Shown: positions 15,609 through 24,056, numbered from the stretch's first letter. The stretch: 28,834 nt of DNA from Bacteroidetes bacterium UBA2364 (GCA_002344075.1 DDTM01000051.1:1-28834), one strand, 5' to 3'. Notes: generated from the sequence alone by a model not told the origin. Numbers and translations are program-made.

Positions 15609-16805
15609 ATGAATAACAAAATGTATATTTTTGAAACCGAAGATTCGTTTCAGGTTCCCACATATAAAAAGCTCCCACTCGCATTGTTGAAAGGAGAAGG
15701 CTCCTATGTTTGGGATCAAGATGGAAACCGCTATTTAGATTTTTATGGTGGCCATTGTGTAGCCATTTTGGGGCATTGTCCGCCACCGGTGGTAAAGGCC
15801 ATTCAAAAACAGGCCGAAACCATGTTGTTCTATTCCAATTTGGTATATAGTGACATTCGAGCAGAAGCCACCGAAGTCTTGACTTCTCTTGCGCCGGAGG
15901 GGCTGAAAAAGGCATTTTTCTGCAATTCCGGCACCGAAGCCAATGAAACCGCACTCAAATTAGCCCGAAAAGTCACCGGAAAATCGGGAGTGGTGGCTAC
16001 CATAGGCGGATTTCATGGCCGGACGCTGGGAAGTCTGGCGGTGACATGGGGCAAAAAATACCACGAAGGGTATGAAGCGGTCTTACCTAAGACCCACTTT
16101 ATTCCCTTTGGCGAGGCAGACGCCTTACAAAACTTGCTTTCGGAAAACCCCGACATTGCTGCTTTTATTCTTGAGCCTATTCAAAGTATTGCTGGTGTCA
16201 CACAAGCCGAAGTCGAATACTATCGTAAAGTGCGTTTTTTGTGTGAAAAATATGGTGTAATATTGATATTTGATGAGGTTCAGACAGGCGTAGGCCGCAC
16301 AGGTACTTTTTCCATTTCGGAAGCCTATGGGATGCAGCCAGATATGATCACGCTCGCAAAAAGTTTGGGGTCAGGGATTCCGGTTGGGGCCGTTTTAGTT
16401 AGCGAAACCATTTCTAAAACCATTCAGATTGAAGACCAAGGTACTACTTTTGGAGGGGGGATGGTGGCAATGGCGGCTGTATCGGCAACATTGAAACATA
16501 TCCGTGATGAAAAACTGATGTTGAATGCACCCAAAATCTTTCGACATTTACAAAGTGAACTGACCGATTATCCGGTACGCCTACGTGGTAGAGGGTGTTT
16601 AATCGGATTGGAAATGGATATTCCTGTTGGGCCGATGGTGGCTGCTCTCCGACAGAATGGTGTCTTAACGGGTGGTTCAGCCCATCCGAATGTCATGCGG
16701 CTCATGCCTCCGCTTAATACCCAACCTGCTGATATTGCCGTTTTTGCACAAGCCTTCCATACGGCCTATGCGTCTGTATCAGCTCCTGTTTCATCCTTAT
16801 CCTAA
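15609..16805 (+). CDS. argD: Acylornithine aminotransferase
   Basis: ArgD is a PLP-dependent class III aminotransferase that turns the N-acyl-glutamate semialdehyde into N-acylornithine using glutamate. The 398-residue product has family length and motifs: YLDFYGGHCVAILGH, the cofactor-phosphate segment CNSGTEANETALKLAR (105-120), GGFHGRTLGSL (133-143), EPIQSIAGV (189-197), the PLP-binding aspartate in IFDEVQTGVGRTG (Asp222), and Schiff-base lysine in TLAKSLGSGIPVGA (Lys251). It lies 7 bp after DUF2177 and 9 bp before argF'. ArgD enzymes commonly accept acetyl and succinyl substrates. Confidence 0.95.
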   Translation: MNNKMYIFETEDSFQVPTYKKLPLALLKGEGSYVWDQDGNRYLDFYGGHCVAILGHCPPPVVKAIQKQAETMLFYSNLVYSDIRAEATEVLTSLAPEGLKKAFFCNSGTEANETALKLARKVTGKSGVVATIGGFHGRTLGSLAVTWGKKYHEGYEAVLPKTHFIPFGEADALQNLLSENPDIAAFILEPIQSIAGVTQAEVEYYRKVRFLCEKYGVILIFDEVQTGVGRTGTFSISEAYGMQPDMITLAKSLGSGIPVGAVLVSETISKTIQIEDQGTTFGGGMVAMAAVSATLKHIRDEKLMLNAPKIFRHLQSELTDYPVRLRGRGCLIGLEMDIPVGPMVAALRQNGVLTGGSAHPNVMRLMPPLNTQPADIAVFAQAFHTAYASVSAPVSSLS

Positions 16806-16814
16806 ATTTACGCA

Positions 16815-17819
16815 ATGAATCATCTTTTAGACTGGCAATACATAGATGACGCCGTGTGGAGTAAGTTGGTGGAACGTGCCGTTGAACATGCACAACACCC
16901 ATCTTGGAGCCAAAGGGCGGCTGGTAAAAGCCTTGGTATGGTGTTCTTTAATCCATCGCTTCGGACGAGAACTTCGATGGAGCTTGCAGCGGCGCAATTA
17001 GGCGCCTTTGCTTCCACACTCACACCTGGACAGGGTACTTGGGGGTTTAAATTTGGGACTGGTAAAATGGATGGGGCAGAAGCCGAACATATCGTGGAAG
17101 CCATTGGTGTTTTGTCTCGCTATTACGATACTTTGGGGGTACGCCTTTTTGCTTCCGGGACGGATTTGGAAGCCGATCGCCAGGAAGTGAAAATGCGAGA
17201 AATCATACAAGCCTCCATAGTACCTGTAATAAACTTAGAGTCAGCCTATTACCACCCTTGTCAGGCATTGGCCGATGCCGCAACCATTCATGAACATTTT
17301 AGTGGCCAACAAAAGAAAAAAAGATTTGTGTTGGCATGGGCACACCATCCGAAACCCTTGCCGATGGCCGTTCCGAACTCGGCGTTGCTACAAGCTGTTC
17401 GGCAAGGCATGGACGTTGTGGTGGCACGGCCCGAAAGTCATGCATTAGATCCGGTTATAATGGACTTGGCCACGCAAACTGCCGAGAAGTCGGGCAGCTC
17501 GCTACAGGTCACCGAAGATTTGGATGGGGCAATGGAAGGGGCAGCAGTGATCTATGCCAAAGCATGGGGTGGCCCGATGGTGTATCATGAACCAAAAAAA
17601 GAAGCAACAAACCGATTGGCGTATGCGGAGTGGCAGATTACCGCAGAGCGGATGCGCAAAACGGATAATGGGGTATTTATGCACTGCTTGCCTGTCCGGC
17701 GCGATGTAGTTGTGGCTTCGGAAGTGCTGGAAAGTGCTCAGGCGTTGCATCTGCGTCAGGCACACTTTCGGCTTTTTGCGCAGAAGGCTATTTTAGAAGC
17801 CATTTGGGGGTTGTTTTAA
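16815..17819 (+). CDS. argF': N-acylornithine carbamoyltransferase, predicted N-succinylornithine type
   Basis: This enzyme carbamoylates N-acylornithine to N-acylcitrulline. The 334-residue product has the carbamoyl-phosphate site FFNPSLRTRTS (44-54), HPCQALAD (147-154) and HCLPVRR (290-296); the overall pattern (Trp76, MDGxxxEH, HHPKPLP.AVPNSAL) is that of acetyl/succinylornithine transcarbamylases, not ornithine transcarbamylase. In MDGAEAEH (85-92) Ala90 occupies the site of Glu92 in the Xanthomonas acetyl-type enzyme and Pro90 in the Bacteroides fragilis succinyl-type enzyme. Published mutants of the acetyl enzyme with Ala, Ser, Val or Pro there became succinyl-specific. The carboxylated lysine reported in the acetyl enzyme (RRNVK) is Val299 here. 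I therefore favour the succinyl substrate, by inference. Confidence 0.88.
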   Translation: MNHLLDWQYIDDAVWSKLVERAVEHAQHPSWSQRAAGKSLGMVFFNPSLRTRTSMELAAAQLGAFASTLTPGQGTWGFKFGTGKMDGAEAEHIVEAIGVLSRYYDTLGVRLFASGTDLEADRQEVKMREIIQASIVPVINLESAYYHPCQALADAATIHEHFSGQQKKKRFVLAWAHHPKPLPMAVPNSALLQAVRQGMDVVVARPESHALDPVIMDLATQTAEKSGSSLQVTEDLDGAMEGAAVIYAKAWGGPMVYHEPKKEATNRLAYAEWQITAERMRKTDNGVFMHCLPVRRDVVVASEVLESAQALHLRQAHFRLFAQKAILEAIWGLF

Positions 17820-17832
17820 AGCGAACTCAATT

Positions 17833-18609
17833 ATGAAAGTGATTAAGATCGGAGGTGCAGAGGTTGCATCACCACATATGGCTACCGTTTGGGCGTATAT
17901 CCGTATGCAGCAACTTGCGGGCGAGTCCGTGGTGGTGGTACATGGTGGGGGGCCACAACTCACCAAACTTGCCAAGGAGTTAGGGCATATGCCGGAAATT
18001 ATCCAGGGAAGGCGGGTGACGGGTGATTTAGACCTACACCTTATCCAATGGATTATTCGTGGACAATTGAATGCGCAGTTATCTTCTCAGGCCATGGTTG
18101 CTGGTGTCAAAGCAGTGGGTGTTTCTGGTGTTGATGGTGGGTTGGTTCGGGTGATCAAGCGTCCGGTGTGGCAGATAGAAGGCCGAGAAGTAGATTTTGG
18201 CTGGGTGGGAGACGTGCAGCAAATCCAGCCGGAACCCTTGCTTGCTTTGATGAATGCCGGATTTGTACCGATTGTTGCCACGATGGGGGTGGATGAGACT
18301 GGCCAGATTTATAATGTGAATGGAGATACAGTGGGGTTAGAACTTGCAAAGGCGCTTGGGGCAGACGAAATAATTCTGGTGACGGAATCTGGTGGTTTAC
18401 GCCGTAACCAACACGATCCAGAAAGCCATATTTCGGTATGTGATGCCCCGCTTGCAACGTCGGGAATTGCCGCAGGATGGATTCAAGGCGGCATGTTGGT
18501 GAAGTTGGTAGAGGCGCAAAAAGCGTTGCGGGCGGGCATTGGAGCCGTGCTCCTGATTCGGGCAGAAGATATGGCCCAACCTGAGAAAGGAACCAAGGTT
18601 GTTTTGTAA
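17833..18609 (+). CDS. argB: N-acylglutamate kinase
   Basis: ArgB phosphorylates the gamma-carboxylate of N-acylglutamate with ATP. The 258-residue amino-acid-kinase-fold product has Lys5 in IKIGG, VVHGGGPQ (36-42), the substrate loop with Arg60/Arg61, GVSGVDGGLV (96-105), the YNVNGDTVG segment (160-168) with the family aspartate (Asp165), and Lys224 in GGMLVKL. It starts directly at the first strand, without the extra N-terminal helix of arginine-sensitive hexameric kinases, so feedback inhibition by arginine is not expected from this gene. It is 13 bp after argF' and is followed by a 335-bp gap. Confidence 0.93.
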   Translation: MKVIKIGGAEVASPHMATVWAYIRMQQLAGESVVVVHGGGPQLTKLAKELGHMPEIIQGRRVTGDLDLHLIQWIIRGQLNAQLSSQAMVAGVKAVGVSGVDGGLVRVIKRPVWQIEGREVDFGWVGDVQQIQPEPLLALMNAGFVPIVATMGVDETGQIYNVNGDTVGLELAKALGADEIILVTESGGLRRNQHDPESHISVCDAPLATSGIAAGWIQGGMLVKLVEAQKALRAGIGAVLLIRAEDMAQPEKGTKVVL

Positions 18610-18944
18610 AACTCGGTCATTAGGGGCCTCAAAGGGTGTATTTCAAAAATGCCAATAGACATTACAACGCACTGAGAGATTAGATAAAATCTTTACTTAC
18701 CGTTGAGAAAAGCTCCGTATGGGCGACATCATACGAGACCCATAGGAATAGAAAGAGGTATGCACGAAGTACTTGGGGAAATTCTGAAATGCACCTGTTC
18801 GTATCAATGTACAACGACACTCGATTCTTGCCCCCGATTAGCCCCTAGCCGGATTGTCTATAGGGAATCTATGGTTGCAGGCGGACTTTCTTGGAAAGTC
18901 GTATCGGCTGGAGGCACTCTTAGGACTGTAAAACGGATAAGATC
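18610..18944. other. Gap splitting the arginine operon (argB-argE)
   Basis: The 335-bp gap contains the longest copy of the dispersed repeat (18634-18796) and a small hairpin (GACTTTC 18884-18890, loop TTG, GAAAGTC 18894-18900) 44 bp before argE. I see no T-run terminator and no convincing gene; an ORF from 18703 runs into argE in another frame and has no protein-like features. A second promoter for argE-argH may lie here. Confidence 0.6.
18634..18796 (+). repeat. Dispersed repeat family, copy C (MITE-like, partial terminal inverted repeats)
   Basis: The left end GGGTGTATTTCAAAAATGCC (18634-18653) and the reverse complement of the right end (18777-18796, GGAAATTCTGAAATGCACCT) agree in about 15 of 20 positions, so the 163-bp element has imperfect terminal inverted repeats. 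The left end is identical over 19 nt to copy A (6220), and the right end to copy B (11517) at 19 of 20. There is no ORF inside. It resembles a non-autonomous mobile element, but no target duplication could be confirmed. Confidence 0.65.
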
Positions 18945-20030
18945 ATGTTATTCCATAAAATCACAACTGTTACCGATTTGCACCATGCACTGATCCGATT
19001 TCCTTGCCTCAGTTTTGAAGAAAAGCCCATTGCCGATTTTGTAGAAGCCTTTATGCGTTCGCGTGGAGCCTCTGTCTTCCGCCATTTAGATAATGTTTGG
19101 TGTGAATTGGGAGCGGGTGAAAACGTACTTCTTCTCAATTCTCATTTAGATGTTGTCCCACCGTCAAAAACACACCCATACCCCCCTTTTGAACCAACAG
19201 TGGTGAATGGAAAGGTGTATGGTCGGGGTGCGGTAGATGCAAAAGCCAGTGGCGCGGCCATGTTGTGGGCATTTTTATCGTTGTTGGAAGAAGGGTATGT
19301 GCCCCCCAAGGGCAAAGTTGTGGTTGCACTGACTGCGGGGGAAGAAAACTCAAAAACCTACGATGGCCTCGAAGACCTGACCACAAATGGATACCTGCCC
19401 CAGATCTCGGCGGCCTTGGTGGGAGAACCTACAAACCTTCAGCCTTGTATTGCCCAGAAAGGTTTGTTAATCCTTAATTTACATGCACGCGGAAGAACCG
19501 CCCATGCGGCCCGTGGACACTTGGGTGTGAATGCAATTACCATTGCAGCGAAAGATATTTTAACCTTATCGGGCTTTCGTTTTGATCGTGAAGATCCTTA
19601 CTTGGGTTTCTCAACCCTTCATGTAACAATGATCGAAGGTGGAAAAGCCCACAATATCATTCCGGATCATGTATGGATGAAAGTGGATATTCGTTCTACG
19701 CCTGCTTACGACCACGACGAAATGGCATTAATGGTTCAGGAAATGGTTGCTTCAGAAGTGGAAATACATAGTAAACGAATTATTCCAGTAGGGACGAAGC
19801 CAGAAGCAGCCATTGTCCAGGCGTGCCTAAAAGCCATGCCTACGGCCACTCTTTTTGGATCTCCAACGGCCAGTGACTGGATTTTTTTGAAAGACATTCC
19901 AACTGTAAAAATTGGACCGGGGTTCTCTGAACTTTCTCATACACCGGATGAGCACGTGGAACTCGTCGAAGTACTGCGTGGGGTTAATGTTTATCGCGAC
20001 ATTATAAAAACATATTTCGAATTAACGTAA
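18945..20030 (+). CDS. argE: N-acylcitrulline/N-acylornithine deacylase (M20 metallopeptidase, ArgE-like)
   Basis: M20-family zinc hydrolase that removes the N-acyl group; with a transcarbamylase acting on acylornithine, the natural substrate is most likely N-acylcitrulline. The 361-residue product shows the M20 metal ligands and catalytic residues: His67 in NSHLDVVPP, Asp98 in GRGAVDAKAS, Glu133/Glu134 in AGEENSK, Glu161 in VGEPT, and the late histidine in ELSHTPDEHV. The dimerisation domain is seen at LHARGRTAHAARGHLGVNAI (179-198). It is 19 bp upstream of argH and starts after the repeat-containing gap. Confidence 0.92.
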   Translation: MLFHKITTVTDLHHALIRFPCLSFEEKPIADFVEAFMRSRGASVFRHLDNVWCELGAGENVLLLNSHLDVVPPSKTHPYPPFEPTVVNGKVYGRGAVDAKASGAAMLWAFLSLLEEGYVPPKGKVVVALTAGEENSKTYDGLEDLTTNGYLPQISAALVGEPTNLQPCIAQKGLLILNLHARGRTAHAARGHLGVNAITIAAKDILTLSGFRFDREDPYLGFSTLHVTMIEGGKAHNIIPDHVWMKVDIRSTPAYDHDEMALMVQEMVASEVEIHSKRIIPVGTKPEAAIVQACLKAMPTATLFGSPTASDWIFLKDIPTVKIGPGFSELSHTPDEHVELVEVLRGVNVYRDIIKTYFELT

Positions 20031-20049
20031 TCCATTAAAAAACAGTAAT

Positions 20050-21357
20050 ATGACCAATAAAAATATTTGGAGTAAAGGCAAAACAGTAAATGATTGGATG
20101 ATCCGATTCACGGTTGGGGAAGATTGGCGCTGGGATACCATACTGTTGCCTTATGACTTGAAAGGTACCCGAGGTCATGCTATTGGTCTTGCCCAAATTG
20201 GTGTTTTAACCGAAGCAGAATTGGTGGACATCCATGTGGCACTCGATGAATTGGATGCTATCGCAGAAACCCTGAATGTCTTGCCTGAAGACGAGGACTG
20301 CCATACGGTTATAGAGCGGTTGTTAATACAAAAATTGGGAGACCTTGGGAAGAAGATCCATACAGGTCGTTCAAGAAACGATCAGGTTTTAACCGCTTTA
20401 CGTCTCTATCTTAAAGATGCGCTTCATCAGGTCATGGAAGAAACCCATACATTAATCCAAGCTTTTGTGGCTATTGGAGCCGAAAATGCCGAGGTTTTGA
20501 TGCCGGGATACACGCATTACCAACGTGCCATGCCCTCATCTATCGGCCTTTGGGCTATGGGATATGCAGAGGTTTTAACCACAGACTTGCGCATTCTGAA
20601 GGGGGCATATGAAGTGGTAAACGTTTCGCCGCTGGGAAGTGCTGCCGGATATGGGGTTCCGTTTTTGACGTTGCCAAGGCGCGATGTGGCTACTACGCTT
20701 GGCTTTGCTGAGGTACAACTCCATGTGACTTCCGTGCAACTTTCTCGTGGTAAAATGGAAATGAACGTGGTGCAGGCATTGGCACAAGTGGGGGCCAGCA
20801 TCAATCGCGCCGCCGCCGATTTGGTCTTGATGAACTCGTCAGAATTTAATGCGGTGAAATTACCTCCAGAGTATTGTACGGGCAGTAGCATTATGCCGCA
20901 AAAGCAAAATCCAGATATTTTAGAAATTGCACGTGCCAGTTACCATCGCTTGGTTGCAGAACTGCAACTGCTGCTATCGCTTCCGGCCAATTTGCCTTCT
21001 GGATATCACCGCGATTTGCAGTTGACTAAAGAAGCGGTGATGCGGGCGATGAGGGTGGCACAAGATATGTTGATAGCCCTCAACCTCATTGTTCCTAAGT
21101 TGTCTTTTAATCGGGATTTTTTAGCCGCACAACTCTCACCCGACCTCTTCGCCACAGCAGATGCCTTGGAACGGGTATCAAACGGAGTTCCGTTTAGGGA
21201 TGCCTATCGCATGGCCGCAGAAAATGTACCCAACTTGAGAACGCCCGAACATTCCGAAATCCTACACGCATATCGTACACCTGGAACGCTGGGCAATTTA
21301 CAAGGCCCCTGGATTTTGGGGCAGGCGCAGGCAGTTATGGAACAAATAAACCGCTAA
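20050..21357 (+). CDS. argH: Argininosuccinate lyase
   Basis: ArgH splits argininosuccinate into arginine and fumarate, the last step. The 435-residue product of the fumarase/aspartase superfamily has KKIHTGRSRNDQVLTALRLYL (95-115), the histidine in MPGYTHYQRAMPSSIG, SPLGSAAGYGVPF, and the catalytic-serine loop TGSSIMPQKQNPDILE (superfamily signature GSSxMPxKxNP). It is slightly shorter than many ArgH proteins (about 455-465) but all core motifs are present. It follows argE by 19 bp and is followed by a monooxygenase gene after only 3 bp. Confidence 0.96.
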   Translation: MTNKNIWSKGKTVNDWMIRFTVGEDWRWDTILLPYDLKGTRGHAIGLAQIGVLTEAELVDIHVALDELDAIAETLNVLPEDEDCHTVIERLLIQKLGDLGKKIHTGRSRNDQVLTALRLYLKDALHQVMEETHTLIQAFVAIGAENAEVLMPGYTHYQRAMPSSIGLWAMGYAEVLTTDLRILKGAYEVVNVSPLGSAAGYGVPFLTLPRRDVATTLGFAEVQLHVTSVQLSRGKMEMNVVQALAQVGASINRAAADLVLMNSSEFNAVKLPPEYCTGSSIMPQKQNPDILEIARASYHRLVAELQLLLSLPANLPSGYHRDLQLTKEAVMRAMRVAQDMLIALNLIVPKLSFNRDFLAAQLSPDLFATADALERVSNGVPFRDAYRMAAENVPNLRTPEHSEILHAYRTPGTLGNLQGPWILGQAQAVMEQINR

Positions 21358-21360
21358 AAA

Positions 21361-22500
21361 ATGAAAATTGGCATCATCGGCGCAGGGATCGGCGGGCTTA
21401 CAGCGGCTATCGCCCTCCAACAAAATGGCCATGACGTGTATATTTTTGAGCAAGCGGATGAAATCAAGGCGGTTGGCGCAGGTTTGGTCTTGGCGGCAAA
21501 TGCGATCAATGCCCTTTCTTTGTTGAATCCAGATCTGCCTGTGGAGTCTATCGGCCAATGGATAGGAGGCGCCTATATTTTGGATCAGAACGGCAAAGTG
21601 ATATTAGATGCTGACTTTGAGAGTGCTGAAAGCGTGGAAGGTAATCAAAATTTTGCCGTACATCGGGCAGATCTTCACCGCTTGTTGAGGGATCAATTGA
21701 AACCAGATTCATTGTTTCTGAATGAGAACTGCATAGAGGTTCAGGCAAAAGACCACGAGATAACTGCCTTATTTGCCTCTGGATTAGCCCAGACTTGCGA
21801 TTTGTTGGTAGCGGCAGATGGGATTCATTCCTCCACTCGGAAGCAGTTCTGGCCGAATTCGGTATATCGTTATGCAGGCTATACCTGTTGGCGTGGAGTC
21901 ATAGACCAAAACAGGCTTAAGAAGCCCATTACCCGGTTTTCGGAATCATGGGGAAAGGGTAAACGGTTTGGCCTCGTCCCTTTGGTGAATAACCGTCTAT
22001 ATTGGTTTGCCTGCCTGAATGCCAAGCAAAATGATCCCGAAATGGCTGCCTTAACACCAGAAAAATTGTCACTCCGCTTTCATGATTTTCATACACCTGT
22101 ATCGGAAGTACTGCGTGCAACACATGCCGTAGAGATGCATTGGACAGATATCAGAGACTTAAAGCCTTTGCAAAGTCTTACTCATAAACGATTGGTTTTG
22201 TTAGGAGATGCTGCCCATGCAACGACGCCAAATTTAGGCCAAGGTGCAGGAATGGCCATAGAAGATGCGTTGGTACTGGCAAAGGTTCTTTACGACCATG
22301 CTCAACTTGATCCGGCCTTGCAAGCGTATGTCCGAAAGCGACAGCTAAGGGTTAATAAAGTTGTACAAATGTCTCGTCAGATTGGAGCTATCGCCCATAA
22401 AACGCCGGGCTGGTTGCTGCCGTTGCGGAATGCCCTGTTACGTCTCGCTCCTCCTTCCCAAAAATCCTTGGGGTGGCTTTATTCAACCGATTGGTACTGA
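21361..22500 (+). CDS. FAD-dependent monooxygenase (group A, PHBH-like)
   Basis: The 379-residue flavoprotein has the three hallmarks of aromatic-ring hydroxylase-type monooxygenases: an N-terminal ADP-binding GAGIGGLTAAIAL (7-19), the DG motif VAADGIHSSTR (about 153-163) and the GD motif LLGDAAHATTPNLGQGAGMAIEDA (about 278-301). A substrate such as salicylate, hydroxybenzoate or a pterin/nicotinate-like ring is usual in the family but cannot be specified here. The ATG lies 3 bp after the argH stop, so it is co-transcribed with the arginine genes; a functional link to arginine is not known to me. Confidence 0.88.
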   Translation: MKIGIIGAGIGGLTAAIALQQNGHDVYIFEQADEIKAVGAGLVLAANAINALSLLNPDLPVESIGQWIGGAYILDQNGKVILDADFESAESVEGNQNFAVHRADLHRLLRDQLKPDSLFLNENCIEVQAKDHEITALFASGLAQTCDLLVAADGIHSSTRKQFWPNSVYRYAGYTCWRGVIDQNRLKKPITRFSESWGKGKRFGLVPLVNNRLYWFACLNAKQNDPEMAALTPEKLSLRFHDFHTPVSEVLRATHAVEMHWTDIRDLKPLQSLTHKRLVLLGDAAHATTPNLGQGAGMAIEDALVLAKVLYDHAQLDPALQAYVRKRQLRVNKVVQMSRQIGAIAHKTPGWLLPLRNALLRLAPPSQKSLGWLYSTDWY

Positions 22501-22545
22501 GTCCAGTCAAAGGTCTATTACCCTCCTGAGTTGAATGGTCTCAAT

Positions 22546-23982
22546 ATGATGGGGAAAATATTTCTGGTAAAAACACGCTGGTTGTGTCTGTTGTGCTTGG
22601 TTAACCTGACCACCGCGCAAGACTTCCCTAATCCTAAGAAATGGGGGCAAAACGCCTATGTGAGCAACCCCAACAACCTCTTGGCTGTATCCGAAGTAGC
22701 ACATCTGAATCGCCTTCTGATGAATTTAGAGCAGGAGACAAAGGCGCAAATGGCCGTTGTTGTGGTAAAAAAACTGAATGGTAAATCGGCCAAAATGCTT
22801 GCAACCGAGTTGTTGAATCGGTGGGGGGTAGGGCAGCGTGGTGTAAACAATGGCATTTTGCTTTTGGTGGCCATCGAAAACCGTGAATGGGCGTTTGAAA
22901 TCGGGTATGGATTGGAACCCGTTTTAACGGATTATGTCACGGCACAATTAGGGGCCAGTATATTGGTGCCGCATTTCAAAAGGACAGCCTATACAAGGGG
23001 GATTTCGGAAGCGGTGAAAGAGATACATGCGCTGCTCTTACACCCCAATCGGGCAATTGAATTGTACCATAAAGCGGAGAGAGGAGCCACAGAATATTGG
23101 TGGAAAAATGCTTGGTTGTTGTTCGTGATGCTATTGTTTTTATTAGGCTTATATTTGTTAATGTCCCACCCTTATAAGCGAATTCCATTTGCAGTTGCAG
23201 TAGGACTTCTTACGTTGTCGGGGAGTGATGTCCTCGTGATCATCTTAGAATGGCTGGGTGCGGAACCGTCATTGGGCATCCGAATCGGGGTTGGGATTTA
23301 TGCCGGAGTTGGATTCGCCTTGCTTGCAGACTGCATCCGAAAGGGGAAACAAGAGGCCATTCCATACAAGTTTCATCCTGCTTTGGTCATCGTGTTGACG
23401 GAGGAAGGCCGTTATTGTAAAATAAAAAAATTGATTTTCCCCCTCACGCTATTGGGTTATGCTTGGTGGAAACAGCGGTACATCCGGCGTCAGCAAAGTC
23501 AATGGAGCGAAAAAACGCGCAAATCACAAGCGAAAAAGCCCTTTGCAGGAATTAGACGCTTATCTGCCAGCGAGAAAACCAATAAATTGAATGCAGGCGA
23601 AATCATGGAAGAAGCCTTAGAAACTTGCCGTCATGATGTTTGGGTGGATCGAAACGGCAAGGTGGTGGAAAAAGTGGTGCGTAATCTCCATTTAGTTGGC
23701 TATATGACGTGTGAAAAGTGTAAACACCTAACGATGAGTGGTGGTTTTGAGGGCGAATCGCCGCGTCGCTATCTGTACCGTTGTCAATTTTGTGGACATT
23801 CCTACGAGCAAAAAATAAGCAGTGGTGCGTCTGGCCCTTCATCTGGTTTTTTATCTCAAACTTTTGAACCGAATGACAGTCATGCTACTACAGACCATCC
23901 ATCCACGGGAGATACTTCTTCTGACTCAGGCGAATGGGGTGGCGGCACATCCGGTGGAGCAGGTGCAAGCGGAACGTGGTAA
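22546..23982 (+). CDS. TPM-domain membrane protein with C-terminal zinc ribbon
   Basis: The 478-residue product begins with a signal peptide (MMGKIFLVKTRWLCLLCLVNLTTA|Q). A TPM domain follows (NPNNLLAVSEVAHLNRLLMNLEQETKAQMAVVVV to GYGLEPVLTDYVTAQLG, about residues 40-160), then two or three membrane helices (about 190-270), another hydrophobic stretch near 300, and a cytosol-like region with a four-cysteine zinc ribbon (Cys389/Cys392 and Cys413/Cys416). It ends in a Ser/Gly-rich tail GEWGGGTSGGAGASGTW, typical of YgcG-like TPM proteins. TPM proteins are poorly understood; roles in membrane protein quality control have been suggested. ATG 22546 is preferred to the TTG at 22531 because it gives a clean signal peptide. 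Confidence 0.8.
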   Translation: MMGKIFLVKTRWLCLLCLVNLTTAQDFPNPKKWGQNAYVSNPNNLLAVSEVAHLNRLLMNLEQETKAQMAVVVVKKLNGKSAKMLATELLNRWGVGQRGVNNGILLLVAIENREWAFEIGYGLEPVLTDYVTAQLGASILVPHFKRTAYTRGISEAVKEIHALLLHPNRAIELYHKAERGATEYWWKNAWLLFVMLLFLLGLYLLMSHPYKRIPFAVAVGLLTLSGSDVLVIILEWLGAEPSLGIRIGVGIYAGVGFALLADCIRKGKQEAIPYKFHPALVIVLTEEGRYCKIKKLIFPLTLLGYAWWKQRYIRRQQSQWSEKTRKSQAKKPFAGIRRLSASEKTNKLNAGEIMEEALETCRHDVWVDRNGKVVEKVVRNLHLVGYMTCEKCKHLTMSGGFEGESPRRYLYRCQFCGHSYEQKISSGASGPSSGFLSQTFEPNDSHATTDHPSTGDTSSDSGEWGGGTSGGAGASGTW

Positions 23983-24056
23983 AATAAATCGCGGTGATTG
24001 ATCATATACCATGTTTGTGTTGTACCCACATTAAGTACCTCCTAAGTTGACTCCTT

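Noticed and set aside
16815..17819. Ornithine carbamoyltransferase (true ArgF/ArgI)
   Set aside because: The protein has acylornithine-type motifs (Trp76, MDGxxxEH, HHPKPLP) and the operon contains a full acyl cycle ending in a deacylase.
18884..18900. Hairpin before argE as an intrinsic terminator
   Set aside because: The 7-bp stem has only a 3-nt loop and is not followed by a T-run.
18703..18993. ORF of 96 codons between argB and argE
   Set aside because: It overlaps the argE start in another frame, covers part of the dispersed repeat, and its sequence has no protein-like pattern.
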